22,444 nucleotides of DNA from Bacteroidales bacterium UBA3696. GTDB lineage: Bacteria; Bacteroidota; Bacteroidia; Bacteroidales; Paludibacteraceae. Location: NCBI GenBank assembly GCA_002372135.1, contig DFIN01000024.1:1-22444 (forward strand), given 5' to 3'. Position numbers and translations under genes: made by a program. The notes under the pieces are model-generated. The model was not told where the DNA came from. It made no database searches and worked only from the letters and a program-made list of their open reading frames with translations. Positions 7,529 to 15,543 of this stretch are shown here, piece by piece (the first letter of the stretch is position 1; every line of letters starts with the position of its first letter).

Positions 7529-8707
7529 ATGATAGTTACTTTGATAGCCGGTGCACGTCCTAACTTTATGAAGGTGGCACCTATTATACGAGCCATAGAA
7601 GAGGCTCAAGCTGACGGACATGATATTCACTACCGCTTGGTACATACCGGTCAGCATTATGACAAGAATATGTCTGACACGTTTTTTGACGAACTTCAGA
7701 TTCCCCGTCCGGATATCAATCTGGGTTGCGGCGGCGGTACACAAGCCGAGCAAACGGCTGCCATTATGGTGGCGTTTGAGCGTTACTTGAAAGAACAGCC
7801 CACTGATTTGGTAATGGTGGTAGGAGACGTTACTTCTACGATGGCATGTTCGATTGTGGCGAAAAAGATGAACACCAAGGTGGCACATGTGGAAGCCGGT
7901 ATTCGCAGTTGGGATTTGACAATGCCCGAAGAAATTAACCGTATGGTTACCGATTCTCTGGCGGATTACTTGTTTACTACGTCCGAGGTGGCCAATCGCA
8001 ACTTGATGCGAGCCGGTGCTATCCCGGCTTCGTTTGAGGAAGAAGGACCGACGATGTATGAAGACCGATTTGCTGCGCCTCGCGTTTCTCAACGTATCTA
8101 TCATGTCGGCAACGTGATGATTGACACCTTGGTGCAAAACCGCAAGCGTTTCTGTCAGCCCGCATTGTGGAAAGAATTGCACTTGACCAATCATAATTAT
8201 GTGGTAATGACCTTGCACCGTCCCGCCAATGTGGACGAAGAGTTGCATCTGCGCTTGCTCATGGAGCAGATTATTCGCAATGTGAATGACTTGCCCATTA
8301 TCTTCCCCATTCATCCTCGTACTGCCAAACTATTCTACGGGCTATGGGGACAGGAACAATCGTTGGAACAGCGCTTCCCCAATCTGCATATAGTTGAGCC
8401 GTTGGGGTATCTCGAATTTAACTATTTGGTGGAACGCGCCAAAGTGGTTATTACCGACTCGGGCGGTATCACCGAAGAAACGACTTATATGGGGGTTCCG
8501 TGTATCACCCTGCGTGACAATACGGAGCGTCCGGAAACATGTTCTGTGGGTACCAATATGCTGATAGGCACTGATCCGCGTGCCATCTCTCCTGCATTAA
8601 GCAAACTCTTTGCCGGCAAATGGCAGAAAGGCAGCAAACCCGAACTATGGGACGGAAAGACCGCCGGACGCATTGTGAAACATCTTTGTAAAATTTTTGC
8701 ATGTTAG
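7529..8707 (+). CDS. wecB: UDP-N-acetylglucosamine 2-epimerase (non-hydrolysing)
   Basis: A 392-residue enzyme that interconverts UDP-GlcNAc and UDP-ManNAc, supplying ManNAc-type sugars for surface polysaccharide. Family motifs are GARPNFMKVAP at 8-18, HTGQHYDKNMSD, VEAGIRSWD, FPIHPRT, DSGGITEE at 310-317 and CITLRDNTERPET. The length is normal for the family. I chose the ATG at 7529 because the N terminus MIVTLIAGARPN is the usual one. An in-frame TTG at 7496 exists, but it would overlap the -7 promoter element. It is the first gene of a four-gene sugar operon, and the next gene follows after 10 bases. The hydrolysing NeuC-type branch is less likely given the conserved RDNTERPET segment, but cannot be fully excluded. 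Confidence 0.92.
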   Translation: MIVTLIAGARPNFMKVAPIIRAIEEAQADGHDIHYRLVHTGQHYDKNMSDTFFDELQIPRPDINLGCGGGTQAEQTAAIMVAFERYLKEQPTDLVMVVGDVTSTMACSIVAKKMNTKVAHVEAGIRSWDLTMPEEINRMVTDSLADYLFTTSEVANRNLMRAGAIPASFEEEGPTMYEDRFAAPRVSQRIYHVGNVMIDTLVQNRKRFCQPALWKELHLTNHNYVVMTLHRPANVDEELHLRLLMEQIIRNVNDLPIIFPIHPRTAKLFYGLWGQEQSLEQRFPNLHIVEPLGYLEFNYLVERAKVVITDSGGITEETTYMGVPCITLRDNTERPETCSVGTNMLIGTDPRAISPALSKLFAGKWQKGSKPELWDGKTAGRIVKHLCKIFAC

Positions 8708-8717
8708 ACCTTTCGGT

Positions 8718-9905
8718 ATGAAAACAGCGGTTGAATCTGTCTTTTTGCGCCTTCTTGAGGATGCCGTTTCGGGCGAACAGTCCGGTCCTGTCATAGAGTT
8801 TACCGATGCGGATTGGCAGCAGTTTTGCCGTTTAGCGATGCGACAGGGGGTCGCTCCGCTGGTGTATAACGAGGTGTTGTGCAACAAGGAATATGCGCTT
8901 CCTGAATCTATTCGGATGGAAATGAAGCAAGTTTGTGCCTCACAAATGCTTCATTATCCTCGTTTGCAGGCTTTGTTACGTACTACCTTTGACCATTTGA
9001 CGCAGGCTCAGTTGCAGCCCGTATTGCTGAAAGGGTTCGGGCTGGCTGAATTGTATCCGCGTCCTGAGTTGCGGGTATGGGGCGATTTGGATGTATATGT
9101 GGGGCCGGTGCAATACCATAAAGCCGCTTCCGTGTTACGCAGTGCGTTCCCCAATGCAAAACACCACGATGAAGAGTGGGAGGAATTGAAGCACTATAAC
9201 TTCGTTATGCCGGACGGACTGATTGAGATGCACCGCCATTCTATTCTGCCATCGCATCCTCGTGATAAAGAAATCTATTTCCGCTTGGAAAAGGAAGCCA
9301 TGCTTCCCGACCATACGGAGTCTTTGTATTTGAGCGATATGGATAGGACCGTCATCCTGCCTGAACTCAAATTCAATATGTTTTTTACCTTTTTGCATGC
9401 GTGGAATCATTTTGTAGAGGAAGGCTTGGCTTGGAAACAACTTTGCGATGTCTATCTGCTGGCGCGTAAAGCCTACTATCACTATGCCGCTTCTGCGGAG
9501 GCTTTGCAGGAATATCAGACCTATTTGCAAACAAATGTGAAGGCGATGTGCTTGCAAGAAGCTTGGCAATTAGTGGGTTATATGCTGGTAGACAAATTGC
9601 AGCTGCCTGCGCAGATGTGGTTCGGCTATGAGGGGAAACAGTGCGACACGTTTTACCATGAAGTAATGGACGAAGGCTTATTGCGTGAGCAAAAACGGGA
9701 AGCCTTACACAATAGGTATATCCGTCGTGAGCAGTCCTTGCAGATGCCTCGGCTGTTGCGTAAATGGAAAACGCTGCGTCTTCGCTTTGCCGATAGTCGT
9801 TGGCTTAAAACGTATGCCCCCCGCTATGCGCGACATCAGATGGCAGCCGCTTTCTACAAAGGCATGTCGCGACTATTCAAAAAAGAAAAAACAGTTTTGT
9901 ATTGA
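8718..9905 (+). CDS. Nucleotidyltransferase-fold family protein (PF14907-type), in a polysaccharide operon
   Basis: A 395-residue cytoplasmic protein with no signal peptide or membrane segment. It resembles the uncharacterised nucleotidyltransferase family PF14907 (NTP_transf_5). The best marker is the segment from LKG at 104-106 to GDLDVYV at 122-128, whose D123 and D125 form the metal-binding D-x-D pair of the nucleotidyltransferase fold. Later features are EMHRHS, a conserved-looking FLHAWNHF segment and a basic C terminus. Members usually sit in capsule, O-antigen or exopolysaccharide clusters, and that is so here, between wecB and gmd. The substrate is unknown; transfer of a nucleotide or a phospho-alcohol to sugar precursors would be inference. 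The start is ATG at 8718, 10 bases after the wecB stop. An in-frame TTG at 8697 would overlap wecB. Family call moderately sure, function open. Confidence 0.75.
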   Translation: MKTAVESVFLRLLEDAVSGEQSGPVIEFTDADWQQFCRLAMRQGVAPLVYNEVLCNKEYALPESIRMEMKQVCASQMLHYPRLQALLRTTFDHLTQAQLQPVLLKGFGLAELYPRPELRVWGDLDVYVGPVQYHKAASVLRSAFPNAKHHDEEWEELKHYNFVMPDGLIEMHRHSILPSHPRDKEIYFRLEKEAMLPDHTESLYLSDMDRTVILPELKFNMFFTFLHAWNHFVEEGLAWKQLCDVYLLARKAYYHYAASAEALQEYQTYLQTNVKAMCLQEAWQLVGYMLVDKLQLPAQMWFGYEGKQCDTFYHEVMDEGLLREQKREALHNRYIRREQSLQMPRLLRKWKTLRLRFADSRWLKTYAPRYARHQMAAAFYKGMSRLFKKEKTVLY

Positions 9906-9922
9906 ACCTTAATATCCTGCTT

Positions 9923-11011
9923 ATGAAAAAAGCAATCATCACCGGCGTAACCGGTCAGGATGGCTCCTATTTGAGCGAGTTTTTATTGGAAAAAGGGTAT
10001 GAAGTGCACGGCATTATACGGCGCAGTAGTGTGGACTACCGCGAACGCATAGCCCATTTGGAAGGACAACCTCACTTTCACCTGCACTATGGGGATATGG
10101 GGGACTCGATGAGTCTGGTCAAGGTGATCGGACAAGTGCGTCCCGACGAAATATATAATCTTGCCGCGCAGAGTCATGTGCAAGTCAGTTTTGATGCGCC
10201 TGAGTTTACTTGCGATGTGGATGCCACAGGCGTACTACGCGTGTTGGAAGCCGTGCGCCAGTGCGGACTGACCGATACTTGCCGCATTTATCAGGCTTCC
10301 ACCAGCGAGTTGTATGGTAAAGTGGAAGAGGTGCCTCAATCCGAAACAACCCCGTTCCATCCGTACAGTCCGTATGCCGTCGCCAAACTATATGGTTATT
10401 GGATCGTGCGCGAATATAGGGAAGCGTATAATATGTTTTGCTGCTCGGGTATATTGTTCAACCACGAGAGCGAGCGTCGCGGTGAAACGTTCGTAACCCG
10501 CAAGATTACCCTTGCAGCCGCCCGAATAGCGCAAGGAACGCAAGATAAACTATATTTGGGTAATCTTTCTTCGTTGCGCGACTGGGGGTATGCCAAGGAT
10601 TATGTGGAATGTATGTGGCTGATTCTGCAAAATGAGCAGCCGGACGACTTTGTGATAGCAACCGGCGAACAGCACTCTGTGCGCGAGTTCTGCCAATTGG
10701 CGTTCCATTATGTGGGGATTGATCTGCTATGGGAAGGCGAAGGAGCCGATGAAAAAGGTATAGATAGCAGCTCCGGACGTGTACTGGTAGAAGTCAGCCC
10801 TGACTTTTATCGACCAACCGATGTAGTAAATCTGCTGGGCGACCCCACCAAAGCCAAACAAGTGTTGGGCTGGAATCCCTCCAAAACACCGTTTGACCAA
10901 CTGGTAAAACGGATGGTAGAATCGGATGTGAGGAAGGTGCGCGAAGAAACGATCTTAAGCCATTCGCGTGTGAACCTCGCTGAATATTTAGAAAAAGGAA
11001 TTGTGAAATAG
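9923..11011 (+). CDS. gmd: GDP-mannose 4,6-dehydratase
   Basis: A 362-residue short-chain dehydrogenase/reductase that converts GDP-D-mannose to GDP-4-keto-6-deoxy-D-mannose, the first committed step to GDP-L-fucose. The Rossmann motif GVTGQDG is at 8-14, followed by GIIRRSS. The active-site region is STSELYG at 126-132, the catalytic Y151-xxx-K155 sits within YSPYAVAK, and NHESERRGETFVTRK is the substrate-binding segment. Length and motifs are complete. The ATG at 9923 was chosen because MKKAIITGVTGQDG is the normal N terminus; a TTG at 9902 lies inside the end of the preceding gene. It is followed 39 bases on by fcl, the enzyme for the next two steps. Confidence 0.96.
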   Translation: MKKAIITGVTGQDGSYLSEFLLEKGYEVHGIIRRSSVDYRERIAHLEGQPHFHLHYGDMGDSMSLVKVIGQVRPDEIYNLAAQSHVQVSFDAPEFTCDVDATGVLRVLEAVRQCGLTDTCRIYQASTSELYGKVEEVPQSETTPFHPYSPYAVAKLYGYWIVREYREAYNMFCCSGILFNHESERRGETFVTRKITLAAARIAQGTQDKLYLGNLSSLRDWGYAKDYVECMWLILQNEQPDDFVIATGEQHSVREFCQLAFHYVGIDLLWEGEGADEKGIDSSSGRVLVEVSPDFYRPTDVVNLLGDPTKAKQVLGWNPSKTPFDQLVKRMVESDVRKVREETILSHSRVNLAEYLEKGIVK

Positions 11012-11050
11012 TTGATAGTCGAAAGTAGAAAGTCGAAAGAAAAGGCAGTT

Positions 11051-11992
11051 ATGGAAAAGAATAGTAAGATATATGTAGCGGGACACCGAGGTATGGTAGG
11101 GAGTGCCATTGTGCGCGAATTGGAGCGGCAAGGCTATCATAACATCGTTACTCGCACACACAGCGAGTTAGACCTTACCCGTCAAGAGGCAGTAGAGCGA
11201 TTCTTTGAGCAAGAGAAACCGGAATACGTCTTTCTGGCAGCCGCTAAAGTGGGCGGTATAGTGGCAAACCAAAACGCACTTGCCGATTTTATGTATGAAA
11301 ACATGGTGCTTGAGATGAACGTTATCCATGCTGCATGGCAGAACGGGTGCAAGAAACTGGAGTTTCTTGGTTCTTCGTGCATCTACCCGCGTATGGCTCC
11401 TCAGCCCATGAAAGAAGCATGCTTGCTCACCGGCGAATTGGAAAAAACCAACGAGGCGTATGCTTTGGCTAAAATAAGCGGATTGAAGTATTGCGAGTTC
11501 CTCAATCGCCAATATGGAACTGACTATATATCGGTGATGCCGACCAATCTGTATGGACCGAACGACAATTATCATCCCGAACATAGTCACGTCTTGCCGG
11601 CACTCATTCGTCGTTTTCACGAAGCTAAAGAGCAGGGGGCGGAACGTGTGGTATGTTGGGGCGATGGTTCGCCGCTGCGTGAATTCCTTTATGTGGACGA
11701 TTTGGCCAATCTGTGTGTCTTTTTGATGAATCGTTATTCGGGCAACGAAACAGTGAATGCCGGCACAGGAAAGGAACTTACTATCAAGCAGCTGACCGAA
11801 TTGGTAGCCCGTGTGGTAGGCTATACGGGGCGCATTGAGTGGGACTTGACACGGCCGAACGGTACCCCCCGCAAATTGTTGGATGTGAGCAAAGCCACCG
11901 CCTTGGGGTGGACCTACAAAACCGAATTGGAGGACGGTATCCGCTTGGCATATCAGGATTTCTTGACCAATCCTGTTCGTGCTGAGAGGTAG
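11051..11992 (+). CDS. fcl: GDP-L-fucose synthase (3,5-epimerase/4-reductase)
   Basis: A 313-residue NADPH-dependent bifunctional enzyme that turns GDP-4-keto-6-deoxymannose (made by gmd next door) into GDP-L-fucose. The nucleotide-binding motif is GHRGMVG at 11-17. Other marks are FLAAAKVGGI, the active-site segment SSCIYPR, the catalytic Y137-xxx-K141 within NEAYALAK, MPTNLYGPNDNYHP and REFLYVDDLA. It is full length. The start is the ATG at 11051. An in-frame TTG at 11012 would begin immediately after the gmd stop and add 13 residues encoded by an A/G-rich repeat-like spacer, which I judge to be non-coding. It is the last gene of the operon, and a strong terminator hairpin begins 31 bases after the stop. 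Confidence 0.96.
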   Translation: MEKNSKIYVAGHRGMVGSAIVRELERQGYHNIVTRTHSELDLTRQEAVERFFEQEKPEYVFLAAAKVGGIVANQNALADFMYENMVLEMNVIHAAWQNGCKKLEFLGSSCIYPRMAPQPMKEACLLTGELEKTNEAYALAKISGLKYCEFLNRQYGTDYISVMPTNLYGPNDNYHPEHSHVLPALIRRFHEAKEQGAERVVCWGDGSPLREFLYVDDLANLCVFLMNRYSGNETVNAGTGKELTIKQLTELVARVVGYTGRIEWDLTRPNGTPRKLLDVSKATALGWTYKTELEDGIRLAYQDFLTNPVRAER

Positions 11993-12022
11993 CGGATAGA
12001 CACGATCCGAAATCGTACAGCC

Positions 12023-12059
12023 AAAAAACTATGCAAATAAGTTTGCATAGTTTTTTTTT
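12023..12059 (+). terminator. Perfect 15-bp hairpin terminator after fcl
   Basis: A perfect inverted repeat: 12023-12037 pairs with 12042-12056 across the four-base loop TAAG, and a T run continues to 12059. The core stem is ACTATGCAAA. The A and T runs on either side make it look bidirectional. The right arm contains the TTTG at 12042-12045 that serves as the -33 element of the next promoter, so terminator and promoter overlap. Confidence 0.8.
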
Positions 12060-12073
12060 CTGCTTTACTTTTG
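12042..12073 (+). promoter_or_regulatory. Bacteroidetes-type promoter of the cobalamin uptake operon
   Basis: TTTG at 12042-12045, a 20-nt spacer, then TACTTTTG at 12066-12073. Both elements and the spacing match the tonB promoter in this window. Transcription would begin near 12080, right at the 5' edge of the riboswitch P1 stem, which supports the call. Confidence 0.78.
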
Positions 12074-12077
12074 CGGC

Positions 12078-12240
12078 GCAAAAGGAAACGGAAACAGGTG
12101 TGAAGCCTGTACAGACCCGCTGCTGTGATTCTCCGATAAGCGGACACTAAGTCTTAAACCACTGAAAAAGAGTATATAGAGAACCTTTTTTGGGAAGGTG
12201 GTGTCCGTAAAGAGATAAGTCAGAAGACGTCCTTGTTGCG
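12078..12240 (+). ncRNA. Cobalamin riboswitch
   Basis: A cobalamin-sensing leader RNA. The outer P1 stem pairs 12078-12086 (GCAAAAGGA) with 12230-12239 (TCCTTGTTGC). The conserved core follows in order: GGAAAC, GGTGTGAAGCCTGTACAG, CCCGCTGCTGTGA, the P5 arm closed by CCGC/GCGG, CCACTG, TGGGAAGGTG, and the B12-box-like AAGTCAGAAGAC at 12217-12228. It lies directly between a promoter and a BtuB-type receptor gene, the expected context. In this RNA class, binding of a cobamide lowers expression of the downstream genes. Whether it prefers adenosylcobalamin or methyl/aquocobalamin cannot be told by eye. Confidence 0.92.
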
Positions 12241-12253
12241 AAGATGAGCGTAC

Positions 12254-12278
12254 TGCCCTCGTGGAATAAGGGTTGGCG
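12254..12278 (+). promoter_or_regulatory. Candidate riboswitch expression platform at the btuB start
   Basis: CCCT at 12256-12259 can pair with AGGG at 12269-12272, leaving a nine-base loop that contains GGAAT. The hairpin ends seven bases before the btuB ATG at 12279, so it could hide the ribosome landing site. GAAT in its loop is complementary to ATTC at 12128-12131 in the L5 loop of the riboswitch. That would give the kissing contact that cobalamin riboswitches use to sense ligand. The pairing is short and is inference. Confidence 0.45.
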
Positions 12279-14351
12279 ATGAGACGACAGATAGTTTACA
12301 TTGCAATAGGATTGTGTTGTTCGTTGGTATGCGTGGCTATGTCCCCTACCAACGATTCAATTGCCCGTATCCTGACGTTGGACGAAGTGCAGGTAACTGC
12401 TAAACGCAGCACGGAAGCCATCATTCCCGTGCAGAAATTAGACGGAGCCAAACTCCAACAACTCAGTGTGCAAAGTGTGGCGGATGCGTTGCGCTATTTT
12501 TCCGGCGTACAGGTAAAGGACTATGGAGGTGTTGGCGGTATCAAGACGGTGGATATACGCTCCATGGGAACGCATCACCTCGGCGTGTTCTATGACGGAA
12601 TAGAAATCGGCAATGCCCAAAACGGGACGGTGGACCTGGGCAAGTTTGATATGGAGAACATAGACGAACTGGCATTGTACAACGGTCAGAAAAGCGAATT
12701 GTTGCAGGCTGCCAAAGACTATGGCAGTGCCGGTACCTTATATATACGCACCCGCCGACCTCGCTTCTTGAACGGCAAACGGTATAGCCTGACCGCCACC
12801 ATGAAAGCAGGTTCATTCCATTTAGCCAATCCGTCGCTCTTATATGAACAGAAAATAACGGACGATATACATTTCAGTGCCAATGCAGCGTACCTCTATT
12901 CGTCGGGCAAATACCATTTTCGTATTCACCGCCTCAATCCCGATCACTCGGTAGCATGGGATACGACCGGCATCCGACAGAACGGAGATATTCAATCCGT
13001 AAGGGCTGAAGCCGGACTGTTTGGTTATCTGCCCCAAGGCAAGTGGCATGTAAAGGGATATTTTTATCAGTCAGAACGGGGTATTCCCCGTGCTATCGTG
13101 CGCAACGTATGGACATCCTCGCAGCGACAGTGGGATAGGAATGCCTTTGTACAAGCCAGTTTTGATAACGAATGGGAATTAGGGGAACGGCAGATAGAGA
13201 GTGGAAATCGTACGCTCTCTTTGCTCGTCAGCGCCAAGTATTCCAACGACTTCATGCGCTACCTCAATCCGGATACCACGCTCATGTATATAGACAATAG
13301 TTTTTGGCAGCAGGAAACCTATCTCACCGCATCGTTACGATACGACATTTTTTCTTTTTGGCAAGTGGCAGCGAGTGGCGACTGGCAATACAACCACCTT
13401 GACGGCAATATGGCTAATTTTGTTTTCCCGCGTCGTAACACGGGGATGGCGGCTGCAGCAACGGCGTTCAACTACAAGTGGATTCGCCTGCAAGCCAATG
13501 TCCTTGCCACCATGGTGAGCGATCGTCTGCAATATCCCAATGAGCAGATGCCAAAAGCCACTACGCAAAAACCTCGTTTCACCCCTGCTGTATTCTTCTC
13601 CTATCAACCCTATCTGAAAGAACAACTGTTTATCCGTGCTTTCTATAAGCAGACTTTCCGTATGCCGACATTCAACGACCTCTACTATACCGACATGGGT
13701 AATACCAAATTGGAGCCGGAGGAGGCAACGCAGTATGACGCGGGCGTGGAATATACGCGCACATTCCGTATGGTAGATAATGCGTTGCGCGTCGTGGACT
13801 TGCATGTGAAAGCGGACGGATATTTCAATCAGGTGAAAAACAAAATTATAGCCGTGCCGAAAGGAAATTCCCAATATCGATGGATGATGATGAACCTCGG
13901 CTATGTGGAGATTCGCGGCGTGGATTTGAACGCCGGACTGAAATTCGGTTTTAGCCATGATGTGATACTTTCTGTACAAGGGACATATACCTACCAAAAA
14001 GCGCAGGATTTTACCGATTCGAGCGATCCGCTGACCTACGGAGGACAGATCAGCTACATTCCTTGGCACTCCTGTTCGGCTACTGGCTCTTTGGAATGGC
14101 ATGGTTATTCGCTGAACTACTCCTTTATCTATGTAGGGGAACGTTACCACAATTCTGCCAACATACGCGCTAACTATGAACAACCATGGTACACGCATGA
14201 CCTTGCACTGAGCAAGATCTTTGATTTTAAGACGTGGCGTATGTCCGTTTCGGCAGAGGTGAACAATATGTTGAATCAACAATATAACGTCATTCTCAAC
14301 TATCCGATGCCTGGTATCAACGGCAAGGCAATTGTGAAATTTATCCTGTAA
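12279..14351 (+). CDS. btuB: TonB-dependent outer-membrane cobalamin receptor (BtuB-like)
   Basis: A 690-residue outer-membrane receptor, probably importing cobamides using energy from TonB. A Sec signal peptide (about residues 1-22) is followed by a TonB box-like stretch TLDEVQVTAKRS. Next comes a plug domain including ADALRYFSGVQVKDYGG, IRSMGTHHLGVFYDGI and GSAGTLYIRTRRPR. The rest is a beta-barrel with alternating strands, ending YNVILNYPMPGINGKAIVKFIL. It lacks the N-terminal carboxypeptidase-like extension of SusC proteins, as expected for BtuB. The length fits the family. The start is the ATG at 12279; a TTG at 12273 would add two residues inside the expression platform. Substrate assignment rests on the cobalamin riboswitch upstream and the BtuG-like gene 25 bases downstream. 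The barrel itself could not distinguish vitamin B12 from other siderophore-like ligands. Confidence 0.9.
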   Translation: MRRQIVYIAIGLCCSLVCVAMSPTNDSIARILTLDEVQVTAKRSTEAIIPVQKLDGAKLQQLSVQSVADALRYFSGVQVKDYGGVGGIKTVDIRSMGTHHLGVFYDGIEIGNAQNGTVDLGKFDMENIDELALYNGQKSELLQAAKDYGSAGTLYIRTRRPRFLNGKRYSLTATMKAGSFHLANPSLLYEQKITDDIHFSANAAYLYSSGKYHFRIHRLNPDHSVAWDTTGIRQNGDIQSVRAEAGLFGYLPQGKWHVKGYFYQSERGIPRAIVRNVWTSSQRQWDRNAFVQASFDNEWELGERQIESGNRTLSLLVSAKYSNDFMRYLNPDTTLMYIDNSFWQQETYLTASLRYDIFSFWQVAASGDWQYNHLDGNMANFVFPRRNTGMAAAATAFNYKWIRLQANVLATMVSDRLQYPNEQMPKATTQKPRFTPAVFFSYQPYLKEQLFIRAFYKQTFRMPTFNDLYYTDMGNTKLEPEEATQYDAGVEYTRTFRMVDNALRVVDLHVKADGYFNQVKNKIIAVPKGNSQYRWMMMNLGYVEIRGVDLNAGLKFGFSHDVILSVQGTYTYQKAQDFTDSSDPLTYGGQISYIPWHSCSATGSLEWHGYSLNYSFIYVGERYHNSANIRANYEQPWYTHDLALSKIFDFKTWRMSVSAEVNNMLNQQYNVILNYPMPGINGKAIVKFIL

Positions 14352-14376
14352 ATTAAAAACGACTATCTATATTATA

Positions 14377-15537
14377 ATGAAACGAAAATCAATCTATACC
14401 AGCCTCTTAGCTTGCACGTTGCTCTGGACCATGAGTACGCTCTTGGTATCCTGTCGGGGGGATGAAATTTATATTCAGCCGGAGGAAGAGAAGAAAGGCG
14501 AACAGCAAACCTCTGAACTGCGTGGTTTCTATCTTCTGAACGAAGGCAATATGGGGTCCAATAAAGCCTCGTTGGATTTTTATGATTTGGCTACCGCTAC
14601 CTATACACGCAATATCTATCAGGCAGCCAATCCGACCATCACACAGTCGCTTGGCGATGTGGGGAACGATATAGCCATCTATGGCAGTAAATTGTATGCT
14701 GTCATCAATTGTTCCAATCTCGTGGAAGTGATGGATGCGCAGACGGCTAAGCACATCGGAACAATCAATGTGCCCAATTGCCGCTACCTCTGTTTTGACA
14801 AGGGCTATGGATACATCACATCCTATGCAGGGCCCGTGCTCATTGATCAGAATTACAAGCAGCGCGGCTATGTGCTTCGCTTTGATACAGCTACCCTCCA
14901 ACCCGTCGATACCTGCCATGTCGGTTTTCAACCGGACGGGTTGGCGGTAGCGGGCAATGAGATGTTCGTGGCCAATTCTGGCGGATATATGGTGCCCAAT
15001 TACGAGGACGAATTGTCGGTGATTGACCTCACTACCTTTAAGGAAACGAGCCGTATCAAAGTAGCACGCAATCTCCAGCATGTACTCAAAGATGCTTACG
15101 GACAACTATGGGTTACCTCGCGCGGAGATTATTATGACCAACCATCGCGGCTGTATATAGTTGATCCGAAATCACACGCGCTGACCGATTCCGTATGTGT
15201 GGCTGCCAGCGGACTGTGGTTAGACGGCGACTCGCTTTATGTCTATGGCTCGGAATTTAACTATGTGTCCGGGCAATGGAAAAACACGTTCGCCATAGTC
15301 AATGTGAAAACGCGCGCCATTGAGACGGATAATTTTATAACGGATGGTACGGAAACGGAACTGCAAAAACCGTATGGTTTGGCTGTTAATCCCGTATCAA
15401 AGCAGATATATCTTACCGATGCCAAGACGTATGTAACTCCCGGTTGGCTCCATTGTTACGGCCCCGAGGGCAAACGTGAATGGTCGGTTCGTACCGGCGA
15501 TATACCGGCACATATTGTATTTTTGTATAGCAAATAG
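14377..15537 (+). CDS. btuG: BtuG-like surface lipoprotein, beta-propeller (DUF5074/YncE-like)
   Basis: A 386-residue lipoprotein. The signal peptide ends in the lipobox LVSC with the lipidated cysteine at 26, followed by RGDE, an acidic stretch of the kind that favours surface export in Bacteroidetes. The mature protein repeats a propeller-blade strand pattern: VEVMDAQTAKHIGTINV, VLRFDTATLQPVDTCHV, LSVIDLTTFKETSRIKV, LYIVDPKSHALTDSVCV and FAIVNVKTRAIETDNFI. This matches YncE-like seven-bladed propellers. In Bacteroides, BtuG is such a lipoprotein; it sits on BtuB and binds vitamin B12 extremely tightly (established knowledge). The assignment here rests on the fold and on its place directly behind btuB under a cobalamin riboswitch. 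It begins 25 bases after btuB, and the next gene starts 6 bases after its stop. Confidence 0.85.
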   Translation: MKRKSIYTSLLACTLLWTMSTLLVSCRGDEIYIQPEEEKKGEQQTSELRGFYLLNEGNMGSNKASLDFYDLATATYTRNIYQAANPTITQSLGDVGNDIAIYGSKLYAVINCSNLVEVMDAQTAKHIGTINVPNCRYLCFDKGYGYITSYAGPVLIDQNYKQRGYVLRFDTATLQPVDTCHVGFQPDGLAVAGNEMFVANSGGYMVPNYEDELSVIDLTTFKETSRIKVARNLQHVLKDAYGQLWVTSRGDYYDQPSRLYIVDPKSHALTDSVCVAASGLWLDGDSLYVYGSEFNYVSGQWKNTFAIVNVKTRAIETDNFITDGTETELQKPYGLAVNPVSKQIYLTDAKTYVTPGWLHCYGPEGKREWSVRTGDIPAHIVFLYSK

Positions 15538-15543
15538 TTGAAT

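Noticed and set aside
7403..8314. A 303-codon minus-strand open frame across the secA promoter region and wecB
   Set aside because: It covers two probable promoters and is antisense to an epimerase with all family motifs. It has no sign of a protein family.
11012..11050. Upstream TTG start for fcl directly after the gmd stop
   Set aside because: The added residues (IVESRKSKEKAV) come from an A/G-rich repeat-like spacer. The ATG at 11051 gives the normal N terminus.
12023..12059. The perfect palindrome read as an insertion-sequence end or attachment site
   Set aside because: A single hairpin with a four-base loop and a T run, directly after an operon, is explained by termination. There is no second copy or target duplication in the window.
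13335..14282. A 315-codon open frame antisense to the btuB-like gene
   Set aside because: It lies wholly inside a well-supported receptor barrel, has no recognisable domain or promoter, and has shadow-like composition.
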